A stretch of DNA of 64,000 nucleotides from Methylotenera sp. (GCA_030693535.1 JAUYAL010000067.1:1-64000), one strand, 5' to 3'; shown: positions 7,011 to 16,340, counted from the first letter of the stretch. Numbers and translations are program-made. The notes: a model not told the origin generated them from the sequence alone.

Positions 7011-8885
7011 TTGTCTTTTGAATCATTAAATCTTGATAATGCCTTACTTCGTGCGATTGAAGAATCTGGCTACACTACACCTACTGCTATCCAATCGCAG
7101 GCAATACCTGTTGTAACCGCTGGTCATGACCTGATGGCTTCTGCTCAAACGGGCACAGGTAAAACCGCAGCATTTATGTTGCCTGCACTAAACTTATTAG
7201 CTACTCCGCATGAATTAAAAAGCCGTGGCCCACGCATCTTGGTGCTAGTACCAACTCGCGAACTTGCTGCGCAAGTTAATGAAGCTGCGCGTAAATACGG
7301 CAAATTCATCCGCGCACGAACTGTCAGTATCGTTGGCGGCATGCCTTATCCATTACAAAACAAATTATTATCACAACCGCTAGATATTCTAGTGGCAACG
7401 CCTGGTCGCCTACTTGACCATATGGAGCGTGGCCGTATTGATTTATCACGTTTGCAAATGTTAGTTCTAGATGAAGCTGACCGTATGTTAGACATGGGCT
7501 TCTTGCCAGATGTTGAGCGTATTTGTGAGCAACTAACAGCTGAACGTCAAACACTATTGTTCTCTGCAACTTTAGATGGTGATATTGCACGTATCGCTAA
7601 ACAAATTCTTAAAAATCCAAAAACAATTCAAGTTGCAACACAAAAAGAAAAACACGCCAACATTGAACAACGTTTGCATTATGTTGATGACATGACACAT
7701 AAAAACAAATTGCTTGAGCATTTGCTGATTGCGCCTGAAGTCAACCAAGTAATTATTTTCACTAGCACTAAGCGTCATTGCGATGTGTTGGCTGAAGATT
7801 TATATGCAGCTGGCCACAAAACAGCTGCTTTACATGGCGACATGACGCAAGGCGCACGTAATCGTACATTAACTAAATTGCGTCAAGGTGATGTAAAAGT
7901 CTTAGTGGCGACAGATGTTGCTGCACGCGGTATTGATGTAAATGGTATTAGCCACGTAATCAACTATGACTTACCAAAATTTGCTGAAGATTATGTTCAT
8001 CGTATTGGTCGTACTGGCCGAGCTGGTAAAACAGGCATTGCGATTTCTTTCGCATCAAATATGGACAGGCATATCTTACGTAAAATCGAACAATTCACTG
8101 GTAACCGTATGGAACCAGGCGTGATTGAAGGCTTTGAGCCCAAACGTGCAATGAAGATGGATGGTCCAGGTAATGGTCGTGGTGATCGTGGCGATATTCG
8201 CCGTGATGCACATAAACCAGGTGGTCGCGGTGGTTTTAAACCACGTGATGACCGCGGTGGTAATGATAGAGGTGGTTTTAATAACCGTAACAGCGAGCCA
8301 CGTGGTGACCGTAACAGTAATTTCCAATCGCGCGATGGCGCTAGCTTTAACCGTGACAACGGCAGTCGTGATGAAAATCGTGGCAATCGTGATTCCGCAA
8401 CGCGTGAAACAAATGGCAACGCAGCAAGACCTGAATTTAACCGTTCAGAAAGACCTTCGGCGGATCGTCCACGTAACTTTGGTGATCGCAACTCAAGTGG
8501 TGATCGTAGCCGTAGCGAACGTCCAAGCAATAGCCGCCCAAGCGCTGACCGCAGCTTTGGTGACCGTGCAAGTGCAGGCGCACCTAATCGTAGCTTTGGT
8601 GACGCAGCAGCTTTTGGCAAAAAACCTTTCTCACGTGATGGCGCAAGCGCTCCACGTGGCGATAGTAACCGTGACAGCCGTGGCAACCGCCCAGATGCAA
8701 ATCGTGGCGACAACCGCGTGCTAGGCGCACGTTATGAAGGTCGCAATGATGCACCTCGTGGCGACCGTTCTGCAGCTCCTGCACGTGATAGCCGTCCTGC
8801 TCGCAACAATAGCGATTCACGTAGCTTCGGCAATGCAAATGCTGGTGGTAGCGTTGCTCCACGCCGTCCGCGTAGCTTTGCATAA
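7011..8885 (+). CDS. DEAD-box RNA helicase, RhlE-like, with long RGD/N-rich tail
   Basis: ATP-dependent RNA helicase, probably for ribosome assembly or RNA turnover. The core (about residues 1-375) shows the Q motif (FESLNLDNALLRAI ... PTAIQSQAIP), Walker A AQTGTGKT, PTRELA, TPGRLLDH, DEAD, SAT and HRIGRTGRAG. From about residue 385 a 240-residue low-complexity tail rich in Arg, Gly, Asp, Asn and Ser (NRDSRGN, RGDRG types) should act as an RNA-binding extension; most RhlE tails are shorter. The likely start is TTG at 7011 with AAGGGA six bases upstream; no ATG lies near the N-terminus of the family alignment. A second helicase follows after 11 bp. Confidence 0.93.
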   Translation: MSFESLNLDNALLRAIEESGYTTPTAIQSQAIPVVTAGHDLMASAQTGTGKTAAFMLPALNLLATPHELKSRGPRILVLVPTRELAAQVNEAARKYGKFIRARTVSIVGGMPYPLQNKLLSQPLDILVATPGRLLDHMERGRIDLSRLQMLVLDEADRMLDMGFLPDVERICEQLTAERQTLLFSATLDGDIARIAKQILKNPKTIQVATQKEKHANIEQRLHYVDDMTHKNKLLEHLLIAPEVNQVIIFTSTKRHCDVLAEDLYAAGHKTAALHGDMTQGARNRTLTKLRQGDVKVLVATDVAARGIDVNGISHVINYDLPKFAEDYVHRIGRTGRAGKTGIAISFASNMDRHILRKIEQFTGNRMEPGVIEGFEPKRAMKMDGPGNGRGDRGDIRRDAHKPGGRGGFKPRDDRGGNDRGGFNNRNSEPRGDRNSNFQSRDGASFNRDNGSRDENRGNRDSATRETNGNAARPEFNRSERPSADRPRNFGDRNSSGDRSRSERPSNSRPSADRSFGDRASAGAPNRSFGDAAAFGKKPFSRDGASAPRGDSNRDSRGNRPDANRGDNRVLGARYEGRNDAPRGDRSAAPARDSRPARNNSDSRSFGNANAGGSVAPRRPRSFA

Positions 8886-8896
8886 GTTTATAAATA

Positions 8897-10312
8897 GTGT
8901 CTAACAAAATGACAGAAACAGTAATTTCAGAAAATCTAGCCTTTACAGATCTAGGTTTAGCGCCCGAACTCCTTAAGGCGCTTACCGAATCTGGTTATAC
9001 CAAACCAACTCCTATTCAAGCACAGGCCATCCCTGTTGCTTTGGCGGGGGGCGATTTAATGGCAGGTGCACAAACGGGCACAGGTAAAACTGCGGCTTTT
9101 GCGCTACCTCTTCTACAAAAATTACTGCCACTGGCAAACTCGAGCACATCCCCTGCAAAACACCCAGTCCGTGCGTTGATATTAACGCCAACGCGCGAAC
9201 TGGCAATTCAGGTAGAAGAAAGTGTAAAAGCCTATGCAAAACATACGCAGCTACGCTCCTTAGTTGTGTTTGGCGGTGTAGACATCAAAACCCAAACGCC
9301 ACATCTTAAAACTGGTATTGAGGTTTTAGTTGCCACACCTGGTCGCTTGTTGGATCACATTGAACAAAAAACCTTACAGCTCAATCAAGTACAAGTTTTA
9401 GTACTAGATGAAGCTGACAGAATGTTAGACATGGGCTTTATGCCTGATTTGAAAAGAATTTTGGCGCTACTACCTAAGCAACGTCAAAATTTGATGTTTT
9501 CAGCTACATTTTCAAATGATATTAAAAAATTAGCCGATGACTTTTTAACCAAACCACAATTAATCGAAGTGGCACGCAGTAATGCCACTAATGATAACGT
9601 CACACAAAAAGTGTATCAAGTTGCACAAAGTGATAAAGAAGCATTGCTCACGCAGTTGTTAAAGTCTGCTGATGCAACTCAGGTGATTGTGTTCACCAAA
9701 ACTAAAATTACAGCTAGCCGCTTAAGCCGCAATTTAGAGCGTGAAGGCATTTCTGCTGATGCGATTCACGGTGACAAAACGCAGCAAGAACGCATTAAAG
9801 CATTGGATGCTTTTAAGGCTGGGACTTGTACTGTATTAGTCGCTACAGACGTTGCGGCACGTGGCCTAGACATTAGCGAATTGCCGATGGTAATTAACTA
9901 TGAAATTCCAAGTGCGCCGGAAGATTATGTACACCGTATAGGCCGCACGGGTCGCGCAGGTGCATCAGGTATTGCGATTTCATTCGTAAGTCCTGAAGAA
10001 GATAAATATATGGTGGAAATTGAAAAGCTAATCAAACGCCAAATTCCCAAAGAAACCATTGAGATTGAAAGGTCTGGCACCAGAAGTCGCGCAAGCTCAA
10101 ACAAGCTTAGTAATAATAAATCAAGTAGCGCTTCATCAAATCAAGACGCCTCTGTTACTAAACTCACTCCTGCAAAAAAGAAAAGTAGTGATCCTTGGTT
10201 TGACAAACCTTATGAAGCGGCAGTTGCAAAACAGCAAGCAAGTGTTAGAACAACATCCATTAGAAAATCACCTGTTGCAGCCTTACTAGGCGGGTTAACA
10301 TCTAGTAAGTAG
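8897..10312 (+). CDS. DEAD-box RNA helicase, RhlE-like (second tandem copy)
   Basis: A second RhlE-type helicase of 471 residues, probably co-transcribed with the one upstream. The motifs are complete: FTDLGLAPELLKAL with PTPIQAQAIP (Q motif), AQTGTGKT, PTRELA, TPGRLLDH, DEAD, SAT and HRIGRTGRAG. The tail from about residue 390 is short, basic and Ser/Lys-rich, unlike the Arg/Gly/Asp tail of the first copy. The start is either GTG 8897 or ATG 8909; neither has a strong ribosome site, so translation may be coupled to the upstream gene. The two proteins have diverged well outside the motifs, suggesting distinct RNA targets rather than a recent duplication. Confidence 0.93.
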   Translation: MSNKMTETVISENLAFTDLGLAPELLKALTESGYTKPTPIQAQAIPVALAGGDLMAGAQTGTGKTAAFALPLLQKLLPLANSSTSPAKHPVRALILTPTRELAIQVEESVKAYAKHTQLRSLVVFGGVDIKTQTPHLKTGIEVLVATPGRLLDHIEQKTLQLNQVQVLVLDEADRMLDMGFMPDLKRILALLPKQRQNLMFSATFSNDIKKLADDFLTKPQLIEVARSNATNDNVTQKVYQVAQSDKEALLTQLLKSADATQVIVFTKTKITASRLSRNLEREGISADAIHGDKTQQERIKALDAFKAGTCTVLVATDVAARGLDISELPMVINYEIPSAPEDYVHRIGRTGRAGASGIAISFVSPEEDKYMVEIEKLIKRQIPKETIEIERSGTRSRASSNKLSNNKSSSASSNQDASVTKLTPAKKKSSDPWFDKPYEAAVAKQQASVRTTSIRKSPVAALLGGLTSSK

Positions 10313-10329
10313 TTTAAGGGTGTAAAGAA

Positions 10330-10755
10330 TTAATGTTGCTGATTTCGCATAAAATCAGCAACACCATATAACTGTTCAGCAAGCTTTGTCATCAATTCAT
10401 CATCAAACTCCAACTGATGCATCGCCTTAATCATGCAGTACATCCATTGATCTCTTGCAGATTCATCAATCGCAAATGGCAAATGGCGTTTACGCAACAT
10501 TGGGTGACCGTAGCGCTCAATATAAAGCTGTGGTCCACCTGTCCAACCAGTGAGAAACATAAAAAGCTTTTCACGCGCAGAAGCTAAATCTGCTTGATGC
10601 ATTGCACGTATTGGCGCAGCTTTAGGGTCACTATCCATCACATCGTAAAAAGTTTCTACTAAATGGCGAATGTTAGCAATGCCATCCGTTTCCCCACCGA
10701 GCAACTCAAAAAAAGTGCGCTTATCACTGCCTGCTTCTTCTATTTTATCTAGCAT
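10330..10755 (-). CDS. Truncated haemoglobin, group II (TrHbO-like)
   Basis: Small cytoplasmic haem protein of 141 residues. It carries the group II signature GGPQLYIERYGHPMLRKRHLPF, in which the H of RKRHLPF is the proximal haem ligand, and W at the G8 position in DQWMYCM. Members bind O2 or NO and are linked to oxidative and nitrosative stress or oxygen delivery to oxidases. I place the start at the ATG at 10755; an upstream TTG at 10764 in frame has no advantage. It follows purT on the same strand, separated by a REP-like doublet, and converges with the helicase operon. Confidence 0.88.
   Translation of the reverse strand: MLDKIEEAGSDKRTFFELLGGETDGIANIRHLVETFYDVMDSDPKAAPIRAMHQADLASAREKLFMFLTGWTGGPQLYIERYGHPMLRKRHLPFAIDESARDQWMYCMIKAMHQLEFDDELMTKLAEQLYGVADFMRNQQH
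10334..10363. terminator. Hairpin at the helicase/globin convergent junction
   Basis: TGTTGCTGATTT (10334-10345) pairs perfectly with AAATCAGCAACA (10352-10363). It lies 21 bp past the helicase stop but inside the 3' end of the globin gene, and no clear T-run follows, so a terminator role is tentative. Confidence 0.35.
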
Positions 10756-10772
10756 ATTGATCAATCATCATT

Positions 10773-10829
10773 GTAGGAGCGAATTTATTCGCGATAAGCA
10801 ACGTTGGTCGCGAATAAATCCGCACGTAC
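10773..10829. repeat. REP-like inverted doublet (REPIN-type)
   Basis: GTAGGAGCGAATTTATTCGCGA (10773-10794) is followed after 13 bp by its inverted relative (10808-10829). Each unit contains an imperfect palindrome GCGAATTTATTCGC. The unit closely resembles the GTAGGAGCGA...TCGCGA REP sequences of gammaproteobacteria that are spread by RAYT transposases. No RAYT gene is in the window. It sits between purT and the globin gene. Confidence 0.7.
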
Positions 10830-10831
10830 AT

Positions 10832-12031
10832 CTAGGCAACTATAGGCTTCACTAAACTAGCCGCCAATTTCGCACGGCATCTAGCCTCGCCAACATCTTG
10901 ACCAGTCGCCAAGGCTACACCCATACGACGCTTCACAAAAGATTCTGGCTTACCAAATAGGCGAATGTCGCTGCTTGGTACGGCTAAGGCTTTATCAACG
11001 TCATTAAAAGCAAGGTTTTGCGTTACATGTTGACCATAAATCACAGCACTTGCGCCTGCGTCTTTCAGACTCACATCGACTGGTAACCCTAAAATAGCAC
11101 GTGCATGTAAGTCAAATTCGCTAAAACGCTGACTACACATAGTCACCATGCCTGTGTCGTGTGGGCGTGGACTAACTTCACTAAACCACACTTTATCGCC
11201 TTTAACAAATAGCTCTACACCGAATAAACCTAAGCCTCCAAGGCTATCTGTAACCGCTTTAGCAATGCGCTTAGATTCGGTTAATGCGCCATTAGACATC
11301 GCCTGCGGTTGCCAACTTTCTACATAATCACCTTTTTCTTGCACATGTCCGATTGGCTCACAAAAGTAAGTTTGAATCTCACCTTGGGCATTCTTAGCAC
11401 GAACAGTGAGTAATGTGATTTCATAATCGAAATCAATCTGTCCTTCGACAATCACCACACCTTGATTCACGCGCCCGCCTGTTGCGGCATAATCCCAAGC
11501 TGTTTTAACTTCACTCGCATTAGTAATGCGCGACTGGCCTTTGCCTGAAGATGACATCGTTGGCTTGATAAAGCACGGATAACCAATACCAGCATCAATA
11601 GCCACTTGTAAATCAGACTCGCTTCTGGCAAAGGCATAAGGTGAAGTTGGCAAATTAAGTTCTTCAGCGGCTAGTCTGCGTATGCCTTCACGATTCATAG
11701 TAAGCTGAACGGCTTTAACAGTAGGGATAACTGTGGCAATACCAGCCTTCTCAATATCTGCAAGAGTATTGGTATTAAGTGCTTCGATTTCAGGAACTAT
11801 TAAATGTGGCTTTTCCTTGGCTATAAGCTCACGTAGTGCACAATCATCCGTCATATCTATAGTGTAAGCACGGTGTGCAACTTGATGGCCAGGTGCGTTT
11901 TTGTAACGATCGACTGCAATCACTTCAACACCTAGACGTTGTAGCGCAATAATTACTTCTTTACCGAGTTCGCCACTTCCTAACAGCATAACGCGTGTTG
12001 CATTAGAGCTTAATGGGGTACCAATTTGCAT
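10832..12031 (-). CDS. purT: Formate-dependent phosphoribosylglycinamide formyltransferase
   Basis: Purine biosynthesis enzyme that formylates GAR with formate and ATP, bypassing the formyl-tetrahydrofolate-dependent PurN. The 399-residue length is normal. The N-terminal pre-ATP-grasp domain has [13 protein letters not shown]; the ATP-grasp centre shows [14 protein letters not shown] and later [29 protein letters not shown]. In a methylotroph formate is abundant, so this route fits the metabolism. The ATG at 12031 follows an AAAGAATG-type leader. The gene precedes the globin on the same strand. Confidence 0.97.
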   Translation of the reverse strand: MQIGTPLSSNATRVMLLGSGELGKEVIIALQRLGVEVIAVDRYKNAPGHQVAHRAYTIDMTDDCALRELIAKEKPHLIVPEIEALNTNTLADIEKAGIATVIPTVKAVQLTMNREGIRRLAAEELNLPTSPYAFARSESDLQVAIDAGIGYPCFIKPTMSSSGKGQSRITNASEVKTAWDYAATGGRVNQGVVIVEGQIDFDYEITLLTVRAKNAQGEIQTYFCEPIGHVQEKGDYVESWQPQAMSNGALTESKRIAKAVTDSLGGLGLFGVELFVKGDKVWFSEVSPRPHDTGMVTMCSQRFSEFDLHARAILGLPVDVSLKDAGASAVIYGQHVTQNLAFNDVDKALAVPSSDIRLFGKPESFVKRRMGVALATGQDVGEARCRAKLAASLVKPIVA

Positions 12032-12169
12032 AACATTCTTTCAGTTTTTCAATGACTGAATCATACCACGCAGGGATTATGGCGTCATTTCAGAATAGAA
12101 ATGATATACAAAAAATTTTGCTAGTTTTGAATGGGAAAGTGAAAGAGTTATTGCAGAAAACGATAGACT

Positions 12170-13603
12170 CTAGTCTGAATTTTTAACTATTATCTGATAT
12201 TTATCCATACGATAACGCATGGTCATACGCGTTATTCCTAGCTTGCGGGCGGCTTCTGACACATTAAATCTATTTTCAACAAGCACTTGCTCTAAAATGG
12301 CTTTCTCAGTTTCATACAAAGTGGATTGAGTGTTTTGATACATTAAAGGAGCATCCACCGCACGATGTACTGGTAAAGCTAAATCCACACTACTAATTTT
12401 ACCCTCATGGCAAAGTAGCATTGCGCGGCTCACCTGATGCTTCAATTCTCGCACATTGCCTGGCCAATCATAGCGTCTAATCAAGGCTATAGCATCTTCT
12501 GAAAATACTGGACGACCTAGACCATAGCGCCGTGATGTTTGCACCGCAAAGTGTTGTGCTAACAACATGGCATCGTCAGCCCTTTCACGTAAAGGTGGCA
12601 TTGTCATACTCATGACATTTAATCTGTAATACAAATCTTGCCTAAAACTACCAGATAAAGACATTTCATGTAAATCACGATTGGTTGCCGCAATAAATCT
12701 AGCTGGTACGGCACGTTCTTTAGTTGAGCCAATTCTGCGCACCATTCGACGTTCAAGCACATTCAATAATTTAGCTTGAAGCGGTAGGGGTAGCTCACCA
12801 ATTTCATCTAAAAAAAGTGTGCCGTCCTCCGCGGCCTCGATTAAACCAGGACGAGTGGCTGTTGCACCTGTAAAAGCACCTTTCTCATGACCGAACAACT
12901 CACTTTCCATCAATTCATGTGGTAATGAAGCACAATCGATATGTACGAAAGGCTTATCACTATGCTTATCCTTATTTTGGCATGACAAATGTAAAAGACG
13001 TGCGGCGACATCTTTACCTGTTCCAGTCTCACCGCTAATCAGCACAGTCGGAGGTACAACATCGGTAGCCACCAATTGTGTAATGCGCTTAATTTGTGCC
13101 TTAACACTTTGAATAGCTGGGCTATCACCTAACATCTCAACGCCATCAATCGCGTGTACGTTACGCTGACGCGAATAGTCTAAACTATTACTTTGAATAG
13201 CCGCATTTTCTGCTTTTTGTACAGAAAGTAGTAGTTCCTCGAGATCAATCGGCTTTTTAAGATAATCTACCGCCCCATGTTTGATGGCATTTACCGCATC
13301 ACTAATTTCGCCATGTGCGGTCATTACAATCACAGCAACATTTTTAACAACTAATTCAGGTAGCAATTCTAAACCATTGCCATCTGGCAAACGCATATCC
13401 AGCAATACTACGTCAGGAGAAAACTGTTTAATAATAGCACGTGCATTATGTAAGGTCTCAACATGCTCGCACTCGTAACCTACTTTCTGCAACCTACGCA
13501 TTACTGCGCGAGCAAACAGCGCCTCATCTTCAACAATCAGTAATTTTGATTGTTGCTTGAACATGGCTGAAGCTTTATTTAATATGTTATGTGCGAGTTG
13601 CAA
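12170..13603 (-). CDS. NtrC-family sigma-54-dependent response regulator (orphan)
   Basis: Transcription activator with a receiver domain (phosphoacceptor D69 in VVLLDMRLPDG, plus KK of DYLKKPI), a AAA+ domain and a Fis-type helix-turn-helix (RFNVSEAARKLGITRMTMRYRM). The AAA+ domain has GETGTGKD (Walker A), GAFTGA (the sigma-54 contact loop), DEIGELPLPLQAKLL and the arginine-finger region, so it should be fully active at sigma-54 promoters. The start may be TTG 13603 (AGGAA eight bases upstream, 477 aa) or ATG 13564 (464 aa). No histidine kinase is next to it. It lies directly downstream of the TonB receptor gene, beyond a terminator. The receptor has a -24/-12 element and palindromic upstream sites, making this protein their best candidate activator. 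Confidence 0.93.
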   Translation of the reverse strand: MQLAHNILNKASAMFKQQSKLLIVEDEALFARAVMRRLQKVGYECEHVETLHNARAIIKQFSPDVVLLDMRLPDGNGLELLPELVVKNVAVIVMTAHGEISDAVNAIKHGAVDYLKKPIDLEELLLSVQKAENAAIQSNSLDYSRQRNVHAIDGVEMLGDSPAIQSVKAQIKRITQLVATDVVPPTVLISGETGTGKDVAARLLHLSCQNKDKHSDKPFVHIDCASLPHELMESELFGHEKGAFTGATATRPGLIEAAEDGTLFLDEIGELPLPLQAKLLNVLERRMVRRIGSTKERAVPARFIAATNRDLHEMSLSGSFRQDLYYRLNVMSMTMPPLRERADDAMLLAQHFAVQTSRRYGLGRPVFSEDAIALIRRYDWPGNVRELKHQVSRAMLLCHEGKISSVDLALPVHRAVDAPLMYQNTQSTLYETEKAILEQVLVENRFNVSEAARKLGITRMTMRYRMDKYQIIVKNSD

Positions 13604-13655
13604 AAGGCATTCCTAATCCAGCGTTTTTACGTTACATAATATTCTGAAAAACAAA

Positions 13656-13688
13656 AAACAAAATGCCGAATTAGTCGGCATCTTGTTT
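13656..13688 (-). terminator. Intrinsic terminator of the TonB receptor gene
   Basis: A 14-bp stem (13656-13669 with 13675-13688, one mismatch) with TGCCGA/TCGGCA core, followed on the minus strand by a T-rich run. It starts 4 bp after the receptor stop and separates the receptor from the NtrC-family gene. Confidence 0.85.
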
Positions 13689-13691
13689 TAT

Positions 13692-16136
13692 TTAGTCAAC
13701 AGAAGCTGTTGATGATTTTGGATTACCAAATTCATAGCGCACACCAAGCCAACCTGCACGTGGAGCACCTGGCATCAACATTTTTGATGGCTCATCATCA
13801 CCTGCGAATACGCCATTTTCAATCCAATTCTCACCCAACATACCTCCAGTTGAATATTCTTTATCAAAGATATTGATAGCTTTAGCAAATACCTGCCAGC
13901 CACTGTTACCAATTTTGTACCGGGTATCTAAGTTAACAACGGTGTATCCCCCGATTTTCCCGCTGTCTTGAACGTGATTAGGGTTACCGTCGTTAGCTCT
14001 ATGTTTATTGTTTTCATTACCTCTGATATAAACATCAGAGAAGGTGTTAACATTAGTACCAATAGTCCAATTAGGGGTCATAGCATATTGCATACGCAAC
14101 TTAACTGCATGCTCTGGTAAGTTTGCCAAACGATCACCTTTACTTACATTTATAACATCATTTGCACCAACAGTTACAGTAGTTGAATTCAACCCATTAG
14201 CCAAGGTTAAATCACTTTGATAGGTTGCTTTAACGTAACTATAACCGGCATTCCAGCTAAACTTATCAATGTTACCCATCAAACCTAAGTCAAAGCCCAT
14301 GCGGCGAGTTTTACCTACGTTATCAAAGTATCCCATCCCATTGGTGGCATTAGTTGCAATAAATTGAATATCATCATGATTTTCTGCACGATATGCAGCT
14401 GCAGACCACTTCATGTTTGACAGCAAGTTACCACGAGCACCTACTTCAAAAGTTTTAGAAACCACTTTTTCCAATGGTGGGTCACCTGCCATAGCATTAG
14501 GTAACTTACATGGCACAGCTGGGTTTGCACAACCTAATTCCATTGAGGTTGGCGCACGCATACCTTCATTGTAAGAACCGTAAACGGATAAATCTTTACT
14601 TGGTGTAAAGCTTAATCCAACTGCTGGGTTGAATCGATTAAAACTATGATCGCCATTTAAAGACTCTGGATTACTTGAATCAGGAATCAGTTTGTCACTA
14701 TTTTTAACATTAATATGGTTATACCGACCAGATAGTGTCAGGTGCCATTGATCAGTAAGAGAAAGTGTATCCGTTGCAAAAACACCCCAACTACGTGTTT
14801 TGCCATGTAAATTCACTTCCGATTCATTATTTTCAACATCAATGCCATCAACGCCACGAGATGCGTTTACCAAGCCCATTTCTGTTGACTGATTAAACTT
14901 AATGCGTGAATAGTCATAACCTGCACCAACAATAAATTGGTTTTGCTTTTGGAATAAAGGCTGATTAAATGCAAGCTGCGCATTAAACCCATAGCCTTTC
15001 TGATCAGTCCTGCTTCTGTTCAATGCGCCAGAACAAGCAAGTTCAGCCTCATCATCATCGGCTCCAGGAATACATACTGCATTGGCGCTAGCTAAAGTTG
15101 ACGTCCCTGGAGGAAGACCCAACTCAACATCCAAATCATCCAAATCGAAGTCATCATTAACATCACCATTCAAAGTCTTACGCTTTGAATCACGGTGATA
15201 GGTATTCGCAGTGAGTTGCACATCATCATTAAACCAATGGCTGCCGTTTAAATTGAAAAATGATAATGTATTTTCAGTTTGGTCCGGTTTGGTGTTAATA
15301 GTTTCACGGCCAAACTGATCCATAAGTTCTTTCTGAATCAAGCCATTACCAATCATATTATTATCAGCACCGGTGTAGCTTAACTCCAAACGAGATGTTT
15401 CATTTTGCCAACCTACCTTACCAAAAATCTGTTTCACTTCGGTTGGGGAATGATCACGCCACCCATCTTCATCGAAATAATTGCCTGCAATAAAATAGTC
15501 GATTGAGTTATCCGCAGATACTCCGCCAAACTCAGCAGCACCAGTTTTACGACCCCAAGAACCAAAGCTTGTTTCAACTGCACCGCCTTGATGAGTACGG
15601 CCATTTTTAGTGGTCACAGACAATGAACCACCTAGTGTATTTAAACCAAATATAGGATTAGAACCAGGCATTAAATTGATCCCAGCAATTGCATTAACTG
15701 GAATTAAATCCCAGTTCACAGCATCACCAAAGGGCTCGTTCACACGAACACCGTCTTGAAATACTGACAAACCCTGCGGCGTTCCTAATAAAGGTGAGGC
15801 TGTATAACCTCGGAATAAAATATCAGGCTGATAAGGGTTATTTTGCGTCTCATTCACGCTAACACCCAACAAATTGTTATTCATATAGTCAGCAATGCTC
15901 AGGCTATTTTGTTGTTGTAAATCTTTGCCTTTAACTGTTTGAACGTTGGATGGAATTTTTTCGATTGGCAAACCTACGCCAGCTAATGGCGTGGTACTAA
16001 TCACCTCAATTTTTCCGAGTTCAATTGCTTCAGCTTTATTTTCTGCAGATGCTATTTGTGGCATAGCATAAGCCGCTAGAATTGCGACTAAGGCTGCTTT
16101 TAATTTTATTGGTCTTGCTTGGAATGTTTTATGCAT
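13692..16136 (-). CDS. TonB-dependent outer-membrane receptor
   Basis: A 22-strand-barrel type receptor of 814 residues. A signal peptide ends near IASA-ENK; a TonB-box-like IEVIST follows at about residues 43-48. The plug domain (about 60-175) includes RVNEPFGDAVNWDLIP and GLNTLGGSLSV; the barrel runs to LGVRYEFGN, with a 10-residue tail rather than a terminal aromatic residue. About residues 323-370 form an acidic extracellular-loop-like stretch (DDFDLDDLDVE, then ADDDEAE flanked by two Cys), suited to binding a cation or cationic complex. The plug resembles receptors linked to lanthanide uptake (LutH/LanA-like), but I cannot test this. A 60-bp palindrome and a -24/-12 element lie upstream, and an NtrC-family gene downstream. 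Confidence 0.9.
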   Translation of the reverse strand: MHKTFQARPIKLKAALVAILAAYAMPQIASAENKAEAIELGKIEVISTTPLAGVGLPIEKIPSNVQTVKGKDLQQQNSLSIADYMNNNLLGVSVNETQNNPYQPDILFRGYTASPLLGTPQGLSVFQDGVRVNEPFGDAVNWDLIPVNAIAGINLMPGSNPIFGLNTLGGSLSVTTKNGRTHQGGAVETSFGSWGRKTGAAEFGGVSADNSIDYFIAGNYFDEDGWRDHSPTEVKQIFGKVGWQNETSRLELSYTGADNNMIGNGLIQKELMDQFGRETINTKPDQTENTLSFFNLNGSHWFNDDVQLTANTYHRDSKRKTLNGDVNDDFDLDDLDVELGLPPGTSTLASANAVCIPGADDDEAELACSGALNRSRTDQKGYGFNAQLAFNQPLFQKQNQFIVGAGYDYSRIKFNQSTEMGLVNASRGVDGIDVENNESEVNLHGKTRSWGVFATDTLSLTDQWHLTLSGRYNHINVKNSDKLIPDSSNPESLNGDHSFNRFNPAVGLSFTPSKDLSVYGSYNEGMRAPTSMELGCANPAVPCKLPNAMAGDPPLEKVVSKTFEVGARGNLLSNMKWSAAAYRAENHDDIQFIATNATNGMGYFDNVGKTRRMGFDLGLMGNIDKFSWNAGYSYVKATYQSDLTLANGLNSTTVTVGANDVINVSKGDRLANLPEHAVKLRMQYAMTPNWTIGTNVNTFSDVYIRGNENNKHRANDGNPNHVQDSGKIGGYTVVNLDTRYKIGNSGWQVFAKAINIFDKEYSTGGMLGENWIENGVFAGDDEPSKMLMPGAPRAGWLGVRYEFGNPKSSTASVD

Positions 16137-16174
16137 ACTGTCCCCTAGGTTTGGATTATTACAATCTATTTAGA

Positions 16175-16192
16175 TAGCAAAAAATATTCCAA
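16175..16192 (-). promoter_or_regulatory. Candidate sigma-54 promoter of the TonB receptor
   Basis: On the minus strand TTGGAATATTTTTTGCT has the GG (16190-16189) and TTGC (GC at 16178-16177) elements with the canonical 10-bp separation. The CACG part of the -24 box is not conserved. The predicted start is near 16165, giving a leader of about 29 nt. Confidence 0.5.
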
Positions 16193-16275
16193 AAGTATTC
16201 ATCATAGAATTATTCTAATAAAATCAATTGGTAACAATTAACAACAGAATAAAGAAAAGATTGTACGCTGAAATT

Positions 16276-16335
16276 ATGGTTGTATACAGCCAATAATTGG
16301 TTGTATACAACCAATTATTGGCTGTATACAACCAT
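16276..16335. promoter_or_regulatory. 60-bp perfect palindrome made of three GGYTG-TATA-CARCC sites
   Basis: Every base pairs across the centre (between 16305 and 16306) from 16276 to 16335. Inside are three sites: GGTTGTATACAGCC, GGTTGTATACAACC and GGCTGTATACAACC, centred at 16284.5, 16305.5 and 16326.5. They are exactly 21 bp apart, two helical turns, so they face the same side of the DNA. They lie about 95, 116 and 137 bp upstream of the -24 element of the receptor. The upstream ABC permease ends 6 bp away, so a terminator role is possible but would not explain the internal repeats. Confidence 0.75.
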
Positions 16336-16340
16336 TTCAA

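Noticed and set aside
7997..8907. Long reading frames on both strands across the 3' part of the first helicase gene
   Set aside because: They come from the low-complexity Arg/Gly/Asp/Asn tail; codon pattern, ribosome sites and homology support only the helicase frame.
16206..16218. TAGAATTATTCTA upstream of the TonB receptor as a Fur box
   Set aside because: It is a 13-bp AT-rich palindrome that does not fit the Fur consensus GATAATGATAATCATTATC.
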